Of a stretch of DNA of 28,084 nucleotides, positions 1 through 5,990 are shown one piece after another. The notes beneath the pieces were generated by a model, which made no database searches, was not told the DNA's origin, and was given only the letters and a program-made list of their open reading frames with translations. Within the stretch, counting starts at the first letter, position 1. Each line of letters opens with the position of its first letter. Source of the DNA: a virus; the IMG/VR virus record IMGVR_UViG_3300025264_000082, positions 1-28,084 of that record. One strand, written 5' to 3'. The position numbers were made by a program, and so were the translations under genes.

Positions 1-172
1 CTACTAGTGTAGAACCAAAGTTTGCTTTAAGAGATAAAGAAATTTCTTCTTTGTATTCGTTTATATACTGCTCACACAATTTCTTATCAGTGTAAGCAAA
101 CGTATGTTGTATCCAACCTAATGGAGGTAGGACATTCAACATTATCAAGACTGTTACAAAATATACTGTCAT
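1..172 (-). CDS. Partial small exported or membrane protein, 3' end outside window
   Basis: An open frame of 57 codons starts with ATG at 172 and has no stop before the window edge, so the gene continues to the left. The start has GGAGGG seven to eight bases upstream, inside the end of the preceding gene, as is usual in this packed operon. The N-terminus (MTVYFVTVLIMLNVLPPLGW) is hydrophobic and is followed by a polar stretch with one cysteine, which suggests a signal peptide or one membrane segment. I do not recognise the family. It is the last gene of the minus-strand array visible here. Confidence 0.6.
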   Translation of the reverse strand, partial: MTVYFVTVLIMLNVLPPLGWIQHTFAYTDKKLCEQYINEYKEEISLSLKANFGSTLV

Positions 173-173
173 T

Positions 174-386
174 TTAATTTCCCTCCATTTCTGCTGAGTC
201 TAATAACCATTGTTCACTTTCTACCTCTTCACAATTTGTTATATCAGACTCCAGAACATCAACAAAATTATCATATTCATCACAACTCAATTTTTCTACT
301 TCAGCAATAGCATCTTGTTCACAGTCAGCATGTACCACATATTCAACCTGTATTTCTTGAAGTACTGTTACAATATATTTTCTCAT
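174..386 (-). CDS. Small acidic phage protein carrying the DEYDNF cassette
   Basis: This 70-residue acidic protein begins MRKYIVTVLQEIQVEY, an alternating pattern typical of a short beta strand, followed by a predicted helix. Many small phage proteins of unknown function look like this. AAGGAG lies at a good distance upstream of the ATG. Residues 36-51 are DEYDNFVDVLESDITN, encoded by a 48-bp stretch that is identical to one in the unrelated gene at 4483-4818. The rest of the two proteins does not match. A hairpin (406-431) precedes the gene. Function is unknown. Confidence 0.75.
   Translation of the reverse strand: MRKYIVTVLQEIQVEYVVHADCEQDAIAEVEKLSCDEYDNFVDVLESDITNCEEVESEQWLLDSAEMEGN
234..281 (-). 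repeat. 48-bp exact repeat, copy 1 (in-frame peptide cassette)
   Basis: These 48 bases are identical to 4636-4683. In both places they are read in the same frame as exactly 16 codons (DEYDNFVDVLESDITN). Identity stops abruptly on both sides. Confidence 0.95.
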
Positions 387-405
387 TATAATCTCCTTGT
401 GATAA

Positions 406-431
406 AGTGGACCCTCACTTGAAGGCCCACT
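406..431 (-). promoter_or_regulatory. Intercistronic hairpin
   Basis: In the minus-strand RNA this stretch folds as an 11-bp stem, including two G-U pairs, around the loop AAGU (arms AGTGGGCCTTC and GAGGGTCCACT). It fills most of the gap between the DUF932 gene and the next gene and ends about 14 bases before the AAGGAG of that gene. There is no U-run after the stem, so it is unlikely to be a simple intrinsic terminator. A processing, stability or translation-control element is more likely. Confidence 0.55.
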
Positions 432-443
432 ACCACTGACTAA

Positions 444-1367
444 TCAAGCTGCCAACGCCTCCCATTCTGGAGAAACCAACATCTTCCTGACCTTATCTTC
501 TCTGTTAACCTTTACATTATGTGGTGAATTTCCACGCTTACTATCAGGATGGGAAGACCAGTAGGTAGCTGCATTGTATGCAGTCCAGAGGGTTCCTTCA
601 TCTCTCTGAGCATAGCTCTCATAGTGTCCACGGCCATGTATGTGACGGTTCTCTTCATCGAAGATCTTCATAAGGTTGGATAGCATTACCTTGTTAGCTA
701 CCTTCTTCTTACTGACATTATCAGTACGTTGTGCCAGTGTTTTAGTAAAGAGGTTAATAGCCTCATACCTTTTTACTGGGGTATCATACCAGTTCTTCAT
801 CTCTTCAAGACCGGAGCCAGCTATAAACTCACCAGCATTCCTAATCTTGGTAGCAAAGCTGGCAATATTAAAGTTCCTGGTATGCCTACCATAGACATAG
901 GCCAGCTTATCACCAGAGACCAGAGTATTATAACAGAAGGATCTCCATAGTCCCATCATACCATTGTTAGCCCATGTCCGGTTATGGGAAGTCCTAAAAA
1001 CAAACTCAGGTATAATACTATCTTTACCTTCTCGCATGGTCATCTCATGTGCAGGGAACTTAGCTCTGAGTTCGAGTTTAGCTCCAGTATCATAGACATT
1101 AGTTGTAAAGTCAGCGTCAGTCATGTCTATCTTAGCCCTTTGTAAGGCTTGTTCTACACCATCTACTATCTCTGCATACTGAACAGGAAAGTACTCATCA
1201 CTGACTATACCTATAGGTTCTTTGGTATCTGTACGCCTCAGACCTACCCCAATATGTGAAGGTATTGTATTATGCCAGTCACGTATGTCAGGTACTACTC
1301 CTTCTTCCCATTTATTAATAAGTGGGAACTTCTCTACCTTAAAGTCTATCTTGCTATGATCAAACAT
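444..1367 (-). CDS. DUF932 family phage/plasmid protein
   Basis: This 307-residue protein matches the DUF932 (phage/plasmid-like TIGR03299) pattern by eye. It has the early IGIVSDEYFPVQYAEI segment, a central beta-rich region ending in FRTSHNRTWA, the CYNTLVSG segment and a C-terminal AYNAATYWSSH part. Proteins of this family are common in phages and mobile elements; their biochemical role is not established. AAGGAG precedes the ATG at 1367. A TTGACA-N17-TATTAA promoter (1384-1412) lies just upstream, so this gene may be boosted independently of the genes before it. Length is normal for the family and there is no sign of damage. Confidence 0.85.
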   Translation of the reverse strand: MFDHSKIDFKVEKFPLINKWEEGVVPDIRDWHNTIPSHIGVGLRRTDTKEPIGIVSDEYFPVQYAEIVDGVEQALQRAKIDMTDADFTTNVYDTGAKLELRAKFPAHEMTMREGKDSIIPEFVFRTSHNRTWANNGMMGLWRSFCYNTLVSGDKLAYVYGRHTRNFNIASFATKIRNAGEFIAGSGLEEMKNWYDTPVKRYEAINLFTKTLAQRTDNVSKKKVANKVMLSNLMKIFDEENRHIHGRGHYESYAQRDEGTLWTAYNAATYWSSHPDSKRGNSPHNVKVNREDKVRKMLVSPEWEALAA

Positions 1368-1383
1368 AGTCTTTCTCCTTAAG

Positions 1384-1412
1384 TTAATACTATATTACTC
1401 AATCAATGTCAA
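1384..1412 (-). promoter_or_regulatory. Candidate sigma-70 promoter for the DUF932 gene
   Basis: On the minus strand TTGACA (1412-1407) is followed after 17 bases by TATTAA (1389-1384). It overlaps the last codons of the upstream gene, so the -35 is also coding (Leu-Asp-Ile). Fit to consensus is 6/6 and 4/6. It lies just upstream of the DUF932 start. Confidence 0.45.
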
Positions 1413-1602
1413 GAAATTCTTCGTACCCTCTTTCAAAAGAACTACGTTCTGTTTCAATCCATTGATTAAGCTCCGTTATATCCAGGTCTTCTTCTGGATC
1501 ACTTATGCCAACATACTCCTCGACCATTGGCATACACCATACATCTCCTCCACGTTCCAGGAATTGATGTACCTCTTCAGTGTTTCTAAATTTAATTTTC
1601 AT
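1399..1602 (-). CDS. Small acidic hypothetical protein
   Basis: This 67-residue protein is acidic (DPEEDLDITELNQWIETE) with a predicted N-terminal helix. The ATG overlaps the stop of the upstream gene as ATGA, so translation is probably coupled. AAAGGCG lies before the start. I do not recognise a family, and no catalytic motif is visible. Confidence 0.7.
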   Translation of the reverse strand: MKIKFRNTEEVHQFLERGGDVWCMPMVEEYVGISDPEEDLDITELNQWIETERSSFERGYEEFLDID

Positions 1603-1808
1603 GATTTACGCCTTTTATGAGGGATTGATTTGCCATTAAGACTAGTTATAAGTTTGTCATCACTGAACAATGTTATTTCTTCAGTAGTGACTTCTTCACT
1701 CCACTTTGATTGGCTCTTAATCTTTATACATGTAATCATACCAGCATCTTTTGCTAAATCGCTGGAAGTTATACTTACTTCCTTTACAAAATGAATTGAA
1801 GAATTCAT
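1599..1808 (-). CDS. Small hypothetical protein with basic C-terminus
   Basis: This 69-residue protein has beta-strand-like alternation in its middle (KEVSITSSDLAKDAGMITCI) and a basic tail (KSIPHKRRKS). AAGGAG lies eight bases before the ATG, inside the end of the previous gene. Its stop overlaps the start of the next gene. Function is unknown. Confidence 0.7.
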   Translation of the reverse strand: MNSSIHFVKEVSITSSDLAKDAGMITCIKIKSQSKWSEEVTTEEITLFSDDKLITSLNGKSIPHKRRKS

Positions 1809-1809
1809 C

Positions 1810-2019
1810 TTACTTCTCCTTAAGTTTAAATAAAATGTATGGCTCTCCTCCTGATACCTGTAGGGATAGTGCTTTAGCTGTAGGATCTAAAGGCTGCTGT
1901 TCTACATAGTGCCAGGAAGCTCCAGCTTTTATTTGTACGTTAGCCGTATCAAAAAACTCTGCGTTATTTGATATGAAAGCTGTTGTTAGTAGTGGTATTA
2001 CTATCGTTAACATTATCAT
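1810..2019 (-). CDS. Small predicted exported protein
   Basis: This 69-residue protein begins MIMLTIVIPLLTTAFISNNA, a likely signal peptide or anchor, followed by a soluble part with WHYVEQQPLDPTAKALSL. The start could be the first ATG or the third codon ATG. It overlaps the stop of the small basic gene upstream. A promoter candidate sits 33-61 bases upstream. Exported phage peptides of this kind may act in the envelope (superinfection exclusion or lysis timing), but nothing in the sequence decides that. Confidence 0.65.
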   Translation of the reverse strand: MIMLTIVIPLLTTAFISNNAEFFDTANVQIKAGASWHYVEQQPLDPTAKALSLQVSGGEPYILFKLKEK

Positions 2020-2141
2020 ATGCTAGTCCTTTCTTTGTGTTTAATTTTCCTATTATACTTCTTTCTTCCTTTCTTTGCAAGCACTATTTTGTGCGACAAA
2101 GCTCTTAGCCAACGCCAGTTAGGGTCACGTTGTTTTTTCAT
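2016..2141 (-). CDS. 41-aa strongly basic micro-protein
   Basis: This short gene begins MKKQRDPNWRWLRALSHKIV and continues with a run of lysines and arginines. It starts 17 bases inside the 3' end of the upstream gene (AGAGG just before the ATG) and its stop overlaps the next ATG, so it closes the gap 2020-2124 exactly. Short basic phage proteins with an RDPNWR start are familiar to me from marine phage genomes, but I know of no function; RNA or DNA binding would suit the charge. Confidence 0.7.
   Translation of the reverse strand: MKKQRDPNWRWLRALSHKIVLAKKGRKKYNRKIKHKERTSI
2052..2080 (-). promoter_or_regulatory. Candidate sigma-70 promoter inside the basic micro-gene
   Basis: On the minus strand TTGCAA (2080-2075) and a perfect TATAAT (2057-2052) are separated by 17 bases of purine-rich sequence. 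A transcript from here would start about 25 bases before the gene at 2019. Because it lies inside a coding sequence, chance cannot be excluded. Confidence 0.5.
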
Positions 2142-2373
2142 TGTCCTCTTTCATAAGATTAGCTATCTCTTTTTGTAATTCTGGAAGTGTTTTCTTCGAT
2201 TCCTTTTCATAATCTTCGATAACACCCAGTAATTCCCGGACATCTGCACGATAGAGGGACCAGTACATTTCTTTGTCAAGCTCTTTCCTACTGTGCGCCC
2301 AGTTATCGGCTTTCATTAAATTTTCATAGGCAGTTTTCTTTACTTGGTCTATTCTTTCCTTTGTTCTTAGCAT
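2125..2373 (-). CDS. Helical hypothetical protein
   Basis: This 82-residue, highly charged protein is predicted almost entirely helical, with heptad-like spacing from residue 50 onward (LLGVIEDYEKESKKTLPEL). It overlaps the 55-aa gene upstream by 7 bases and the 41-aa gene downstream by 17 bases. No family is recognised. A small oligomeric or adaptor protein is possible. Confidence 0.65.
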   Translation of the reverse strand: MLRTKERIDQVKKTAYENLMKADNWAHSRKELDKEMYWSLYRADVRELLGVIEDYEKESKKTLPELQKEIANLMKEDNEKTT

Positions 2374-2534
2374 TTTTTGTTTATCCTTACTATTAAATCT
2401 AATTCATCAGGCCAATCATCGCACTTACATTTAGGTTCTTTTCCTAAACCTTCGCAAATATATTTCCAGATTTCAGGTTTCATATCCTCTTTGTAAAAGA
2501 CAACACTCGTTTCATCATAGTAATCCAGTCTCAT
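2367..2534 (-). CDS. 55-aa hypothetical protein
   Basis: This short gene (MRLDYYDETSVVFYKEDM at the start) follows the methyltransferase directly. TTAGGAG, which is also the end of the methyltransferase coding sequence, sits seven bases before its ATG. It has three cysteines in the second half (C-x7-8 then KCKCDDW), which might bind a metal weakly. It overlaps the next gene by 7 bases. Function is unknown. Confidence 0.65.
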   Translation of the reverse strand: MRLDYYDETSVVFYKEDMKPEIWKYICEGLGKEPKCKCDDWPDELDLIVRINKKC

Positions 2535-2535
2535 A

Positions 2536-3570
2536 TCAATCTCCTAAGTTCTTGAATATGTGGGCGATAACGTCCACGGTCCATCCATTACCCAGCATTT
2601 TGTAGCGTTGGGTATTGGATACATGTGCAGTGTACCCTTCCGGTACTGTCTGCAATCTCTCGCACTCAAGCGGTGTTAGCTTACGCCATTTCAAATTATC
2701 TGTTGCAATTTTTGGTTCCCTGTTTCCACCAGTACAGGCGGTCAAGGTAGGTGACTTACCTTCTGGATGATAGACCCTCTTGATTAGGTCATGCCCCTTC
2801 AGGTCATGGCACATACCTTCATTGCTAAATACAAGTTGTCTTCTACTCTTTTCAAAATAGTTCTTCAAGGAAGATAGGTTTCCACCCTTGAAATAATTTG
2901 CATCTAGGCAGTGAGCCTTGTCCCTATCCACAAAGTTAAATACTATCTGACGTTTAGATTTCTCAAAGTAATCTTTAGGTCTGGGACCATTCTTATAGGT
3001 AGAGGTTACACAAAGAGCCTTGTCTCTGTCCACCAATCCATCCTCGATGATATCCTTGAGCATGATACCTCGATCCTCTGGCATGGTGAAGGGGATGTTA
3101 GTCCAGTACAATCTCTTCCTGTTCTGAGCGGATACAAGGTTGCTGTTAATCATGACAGGTTGGACACCCAGATACCTGCTAATAATATCTTGGCTCTCTT
3201 GCTTCATGCGTACATTTTCCAGGAGAAACCATTTAGGTTCTGTCTCATCCATGAGCCTGACAAACTCAAAGAATAATTTAGATCTGGGATCATCAAAATT
3301 TAAACGACTGCCAGCAAAGCTGAAGCCTTGGCATGGCGAGCCGCCTATTAATAGATCAATCTTGGGACGCAGGTGTGCATGTAACATTGAGTCGTTCCAG
3401 GTTAGATCCTTTACATCTCCTAGCTGGAAGATGTCTGGATAGTTAGCCTTGGATACCTTTATGGCAAACTTGTCTATCTCACAAGCATAGTATTTATCCA
3501 CAGATATCCCGGACTTTTCCAAAGCTATTCGACCATAAGACATGCCGTCAAAGAGACTTAGTACATTCAT
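2536..3570 (-). CDS. DNA (cytosine-5) methyltransferase, orphan
   Basis: This 344-residue enzyme should transfer a methyl group from S-adenosylmethionine to C5 of cytosine in DNA. Visible motifs are the cofactor loop LSLFDGMSYG (motif I, residues 4-13), GGSPCQGFSFAG with catalytic Cys80 (motif IV), ENV at 118-120 (motif VI), QNRKRLYW (motif VIII, 149-156), RKLTPLECERLQ (motif IX) and GNGWTVDV (motif X, 327-334). The LSLFDGMS form is that of phage enzymes related to Dnmt3. The recognition region carries two similar modules, at about 180-211 and 214-248, each VDRDKAxC...YFEKSxRQxVF. No restriction enzyme gene is nearby, so its likely role is protection of phage DNA from host restriction. Specificity cannot be read from sequence. 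Confidence 0.93.
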   Translation of the reverse strand: MNVLSLFDGMSYGRIALEKSGISVDKYYACEIDKFAIKVSKANYPDIFQLGDVKDLTWNDSMLHAHLRPKIDLLIGGSPCQGFSFAGSRLNFDDPRSKLFFEFVRLMDETEPKWFLLENVRMKQESQDIISRYLGVQPVMINSNLVSAQNRKRLYWTNIPFTMPEDRGIMLKDIIEDGLVDRDKALCVTSTYKNGPRPKDYFEKSKRQIVFNFVDRDKAHCLDANYFKGGNLSSLKNYFEKSRRQLVFSNEGMCHDLKGHDLIKRVYHPEGKSPTLTACTGGNREPKIATDNLKWRKLTPLECERLQTVPEGYTAHVSNTQRYKMLGNGWTVDVIAHIFKNLGD

Positions 3571-3713
3571 TTCTTATTCTTTCCTAGTAACATGTTGATT
3601 AATTTATTCAGCTTAAAAATTCCTTCAGTAAGCTCCTTATTTTTAATGTATTGCAATTGCAGTTGCTCTTGCAACTCCTTTACATTTTTCCTTAAAATAT
3701 CCTCTGTATTCAT
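3567..3713 (-). CDS. 48-aa coiled-coil micro-protein
   Basis: This very short gene fills the gap between the methyltransferase and the gene upstream, with ATGA overlaps at both ends. The product is a single long amphipathic helix rich in Leu, Gln, Lys and Glu (VKELQEQLQLQYIKNKEL), likely a coiled coil. Coupling to the methyltransferase start suggests coordinate expression. No function is known. Confidence 0.6.
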   Translation of the reverse strand: MNTEDILRKNVKELQEQLQLQYIKNKELTEGIFKLNKLINMLLGKNKK

Positions 3714-3976
3714 ATCTTGTTTATCTCAAGTATAGTTTCCTCGTTCACTACTATTACTTCCTCACACAAGTATAGAACTTGTTTTACTTCATCTATACTT
3801 TCTTTTGTCTTACTTTTTAATATTACTTTCTCAAGTAAGTATTGAATTGTTTTTACTTTATCTGTACTTGATCTTATCATGCCTATTACTTCCGGTTTTT
3901 TTCCGGTTATATGTGCATCGTTAATAGGCATGTGCATTTTTAACATCTTATCATATTCTTCCTTGGAATATTTCAT
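3710..3976 (-). CDS. Hypothetical helical protein
   Basis: This 88-residue lysine- and valine-rich protein begins MKYSKEEYDKMLKMHMP. It is probably two or three helices. AGAGGA precedes the ATG, and the stop overlaps the next start as ATGA. No family recognised. Confidence 0.65.
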   Translation of the reverse strand: MKYSKEEYDKMLKMHMPINDAHITGKKPEVIGMIRSSTDKVKTIQYLLEKVILKSKTKESIDEVKQVLYLCEEVIVVNEETILEINKI

Positions 3977-3977
3977 G

Positions 3978-4199
3978 TTAGCATTCCTCTATTCTTGCAT
4001 CAGGATATTCCAGCCGAGCATGTGCCATATTTTCCAGACATGTATCATATGTAGCATTTTCTCCATCACCTGAACAGGTACTACATTCGACCTTACTAAC
4101 TGTCACTGCCATTTCTGGATTTCCCGATAGCGAATGTTGATAACAAATTGTACCTTTTCCAGCACAGTCTAAACATTCCAGTATAATTTTATATCGCAT
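3978..4199 (-). CDS. DnaJ-like zinc-ribbon small protein
   Basis: This 73-residue protein has two CxxCxGxG-type knuckles, CLDCAGKGT near residue 9 and CSTCSGDGE near residue 39. Together they could bind one zinc ion, as in the DnaJ cysteine-rich region. The remaining residues include two more cysteines (YDTCLEN and the C-terminal EEC). There is no J domain. Small zinc-knuckle proteins are common in phages and have no assigned role. AAAGGA lies upstream of the ATG. Confidence 0.75.
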   Translation of the reverse strand: MRYKIILECLDCAGKGTICYQHSLSGNPEMAVTVSKVECSTCSGDGENATYDTCLENMAHARLEYPDARIEEC

Positions 4200-4210
4200 C
4201 TTGTATCCTT

Positions 4211-4288
4211 TCAGATTATAAAATTAAAAAAGATTAGGAAAGCCACAATGACAGTCAATCCTAATAATAATTGTAAAAAGTTTACCAT
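4211..4288 (-). CDS. 25-aa single-span membrane peptide
   Basis: This mini-gene has a strong Shine-Dalgarno site (AAAGGAG, six bases before ATG). It encodes a peptide that is hydrophobic almost throughout (LLLGLTVIVAFLIFFNF), enough for one membrane span. It lies directly after another membrane micro-gene in a region of about 280 bases with no longer gene. A holin-like, regulatory or exclusion role is possible. It could also be a chance frame, but the ribosome site argues for translation. Confidence 0.55.
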   Translation of the reverse strand: MVNFLQLLLGLTVIVAFLIFFNFII

Positions 4289-4317
4289 ATTTTTCTCCTT
4301 TCCATGTCGATCTTCTA

Positions 4318-4416
4318 TTATACCACATGTGAAAGAACGAAAATAAAAGCAGCCATGATTATCATTCCTATTGAAAGAACTAATAACTGTTTCATAAAAT
4401 CTTTCCAGAATTCCAT
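4318..4416 (-). CDS. 32-aa single-span membrane peptide
   Basis: The start has AAAGGAG with good spacing. The product has a charged N-terminus (MEFWKDFMKQ) followed by about 20 hydrophobic residues (LLVLSIGMIIMAAFIFVLS), so it is a likely single-pass membrane peptide. It pairs with the similar 25-aa gene 30 bases downstream. No family is recognised. Confidence 0.6.
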   Translation of the reverse strand: MEFWKDFMKQLLVLSIGMIIMAAFIFVLSHVV

Positions 4417-4431
4417 GTTTGTTCTCCTTTC

Positions 4432-4483
4432 TAATGTTGATAGTCTAACTGAAGAAGCCGCCTTTACATATTTCATTAAGCAT
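4432..4483 (-). pseudogene. Decayed copy of the 3' end of the GP88-like gene
   Basis: Read on the minus strand, this stretch spells EICKGGFFS then a stop, matching AICKGGCFSQT near the C-terminus of the protein at 4851-5537. At DNA level about 27 of 32 bases match 4892-4923. After the new stop it continues as ACTATCAACATTA, which matches the very end of that gene if about 30 bases are deleted. A 12-codon frame (MLNEICKGGFFS) starts on the upstream stop (TAATG) and could still be translated. Confidence 0.55.
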
Positions 4484-4818
4484 TACTCCATCTCCGTAAA
4501 GTAAAGGGTATCATCCTCGATTAATTCTTTTAAATGAGAATAGATAATATCCTTAATTGTTATGTAAGGTTCCCCATCTAAACCACTAGGTACGTTAAGG
4601 GTTAAAAGTATTTGATAAGTTTTTTCCATTACTCCATTTGTTATATCAGACTCCAGAACATCAACAAAATTATCATATTCATCCTTCTCCATCTCTTTCT
4701 CTGTTAAAGTTTCAGCTTCGAGTTCTGCCTTGTTTACATCCTTATGTAGTGCCAGCATTTTTTCTAAATGCTTTTCATAAAGAGTTTCATATAAAGCATC
4801 GTTGTATTGGTTACTCAT
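4483..4818 (-). CDS. Hypothetical two-part phage protein carrying the DEYDNF cassette
   Basis: This 111-residue protein has a helical N-terminal part (MSNQYNDALYETLYEKHLEK). Next comes the 16-residue cassette DEYDNFVDVLESDITN at about 47-62, shared exactly with the gene at 174-386. The C-terminal part (TYQILLTLNVPSGLDGEPYI) looks like a separate small phage domain. A Met right after the cassette (VMEKTYQ) could mark an older start, so the gene may be a fusion. AGGAG precedes the ATG. Function unknown. Confidence 0.7.
   Translation of the reverse strand: MSNQYNDALYETLYEKHLEKMLALHKDVNKAELEAETLTEKEMEKDEYDNFVDVLESDITNGVMEKTYQILLTLNVPSGLDGEPYITIKDIIYSHLKELIEDDTLYFTEME
4636..4683 (-). repeat. 48-bp exact repeat, copy 2 (in-frame peptide cassette)
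   Basis: Identical to 234-281 over 48 bases and read in the same frame as 16 codons in a different protein, about 4.4 kb away. Confidence 0.95.
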
Positions 4819-4850
4819 GGTCTTTCTCCTATCTAATTATAACATACTTG

Positions 4851-5537
4851 TTAATGTTGATAAAGTTTTATTGTCCTCCTTTTTCCTATTGTAGTTTGAC
4901 TGAAGCAGCCACCCTTACATATTGCACAATGTCCCTTGATTTTCTTCTTAGTCTTGGGACATTGGAACATGGGTTCATCTGTAGCTGGATCATGATTGAG
5001 TTCATCATCTCCATAGAACATGATGTTCCATCCATCACGGTTAAGCATCTCCCATTCTTCTTTGGTAGTGCTTGGATCAGTGCTGGCATTCAAAGCCAGG
5101 TTAGGCAGGGGCATGAGTTCCTGTTCGATTAAAACTTTCATGATAGGATCACGCCATGCCTTGGTTGGTATCCACAACTCATCATCGGGCATTGCCTGAC
5201 ACATTGCCTTCACCCGATAGACATCCTTTACATCCTTCAAGGATTCCCCTCTAGTGTTAAGTCTTTTTCTTTTGGTTTGTTTTCTTTTACGTTTAAAAAA
5301 GTTGGCAATATTTTCATGGATATTTTCCGGTGTTAGAGCTTGCCAATCTTTCTCTATCCTTATGTCACGCTTAAACATATTGGGATAAAGTTTATAGAGT
5401 TTTATATTAAAGCACGTTTCATCACAGTAAGGTGATCGATGGATACATGATCCTTCAACATCACCTACATCATTGATGGGTCTGTCACTGGCGAACATAC
5501 CAATGTCATCACACCATCTGAACAGATCGTTAAACAT
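4851..5537 (-). CDS. GP88-like cysteine-rich phage protein
   Basis: This 228-residue protein resembles the phage GP88 (gene product 88) family in layout. It has a cysteine cluster at residues 31, 38 and 42, then RLNTRGES (92-99), where the family has a similar R-x-[ST]-G-[DE] motif. WIPTKAWR follows at 122-129, then LALNASTD, and a second cysteine cluster near the end (CPKTKKKIKGHCAICKGGC). The paired clusters suggest metal or iron-sulfur binding. The biochemical role of the family is not known. GAGGAG precedes the ATG, and a long hairpin (5558-5590) lies in the leader. A decayed copy of its 3' end lies at 4432-4483. The family call is by eye and moderate. Confidence 0.6.
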   Translation of the reverse strand: MFNDLFRWCDDIGMFASDRPINDVGDVEGSCIHRSPYCDETCFNIKLYKLYPNMFKRDIRIEKDWQALTPENIHENIANFFKRKRKQTKRKRLNTRGESLKDVKDVYRVKAMCQAMPDDELWIPTKAWRDPIMKVLIEQELMPLPNLALNASTDPSTTKEEWEMLNRDGWNIMFYGDDELNHDPATDEPMFQCPKTKKKIKGHCAICKGGCFSQTTIGKRRTIKLYQH

Positions 5538-5557
5538 TTATTTACTCCTCACGTTGC

Positions 5558-5590
5558 TACCCCTTACCGATACCATATCAGCAAGGGGTA
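5558..5590 (-). promoter_or_regulatory. 15-bp intercistronic hairpin
   Basis: The RNA of the minus strand folds into a continuous 15-bp stem (outer TACCCCTT/AAGGGGTA, inner CTGATA/TATCGG, two G-U pairs) with a 3-base loop. It fills half of the 66-bp gap and ends 21 bases before the next ATG. No U-run follows. It is a candidate RNase III-type processing or translation-control site. Confidence 0.6.
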
Positions 5591-5603
5591 TGTCAACATT
5601 CAT

Positions 5604-5936
5604 CTACTTACTATTTTTGCAACGAATACGCCATACCCTAATGCCGCCCGTTACTTTTCGATAGGCCATTCTAAATTTAGAATTCCACCGTTTAGTATAA
5701 TTAGAACCAGCATTACTAACTCTGGCTCCAAATTTATCTTGAGTAATAGGCGAACAGGGTATTAGAAAGGAATCGCCTACCTTCATGTCATGAAATGGAT
5801 ACATTCCGGTGTATCCATCAATATTATTGTTATGCCAAGTTGGAATCGGCACACCTTTTTCTATAGTAAACCGATTTGTTTTCTCTACTACAACTTGATC
5901 ATCGTTTTCTTCTTTAACAAAAGCTAAAGTATTCAT
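5604..5936 (-). CDS. Small phage protein with YPFxxMxVGDSF motif
   Basis: This 110-residue protein carries IEKGVPIPTWHNNN, YPFHDMKVGDSFLIP (about 46-60), an NAGSNYTKRWNSKFRMAYR segment and a C-terminal IRVWRIRC. This order is that of a widespread small phage family of unknown function. Similar proteins sit near replication or accessory genes in many phages. The gene is preceded by the 48-nt alternative-hairpin leader (5943-5990), which also precedes the ParB-fold gene. The Shine-Dalgarno AGGAG is 8 bases before the ATG in both cases. Confidence 0.75.
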   Translation of the reverse strand: MNTLAFVKEENDDQVVVEKTNRFTIEKGVPIPTWHNNNIDGYTGMYPFHDMKVGDSFLIPCSPITQDKFGARVSNAGSNYTKRWNSKFRMAYRKVTGGIRVWRIRCKNSK

Positions 5937-5942
5937 AGTTAC

Positions 5943-5990
5943 TACTCCTAAAGGTTAGGGGAAATTGTGTCAGCCTTTCCCCATAGGCTG
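5943..5990 (-). promoter_or_regulatory. Alternative-hairpin leader, copy 1
   Basis: On the minus-strand RNA, hairpin A pairs CAGCCT (5990-5985) with AGGCTG (5976-5971). Hairpin B pairs GGGGAAA (5982-5976) with TTTCCCC (5964-5958) around an 11-base loop. The left arm of B lies in the loop of A, so only one can form. AGGAG follows at 5949-5945, eight bases before the ATG at 5936. The first half overlaps the last codons of the HNH gene (QPMGKG-stop). A near-identical copy stands at 8101-8148. Confidence 0.7.

Noticed and set aside
4831-4842. Promoter before the 4483-4818 gene (TATAAT present on minus strand)
   Set aside because: The -10 box is good but no acceptable -35 lies 16-18 bases upstream.
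5570-5596. Promoter starting at TTGACA (5596-5591, minus strand)
   Set aside because: No -10 box at 16-18 bases; the sequence there is part of the 15-bp hairpin.
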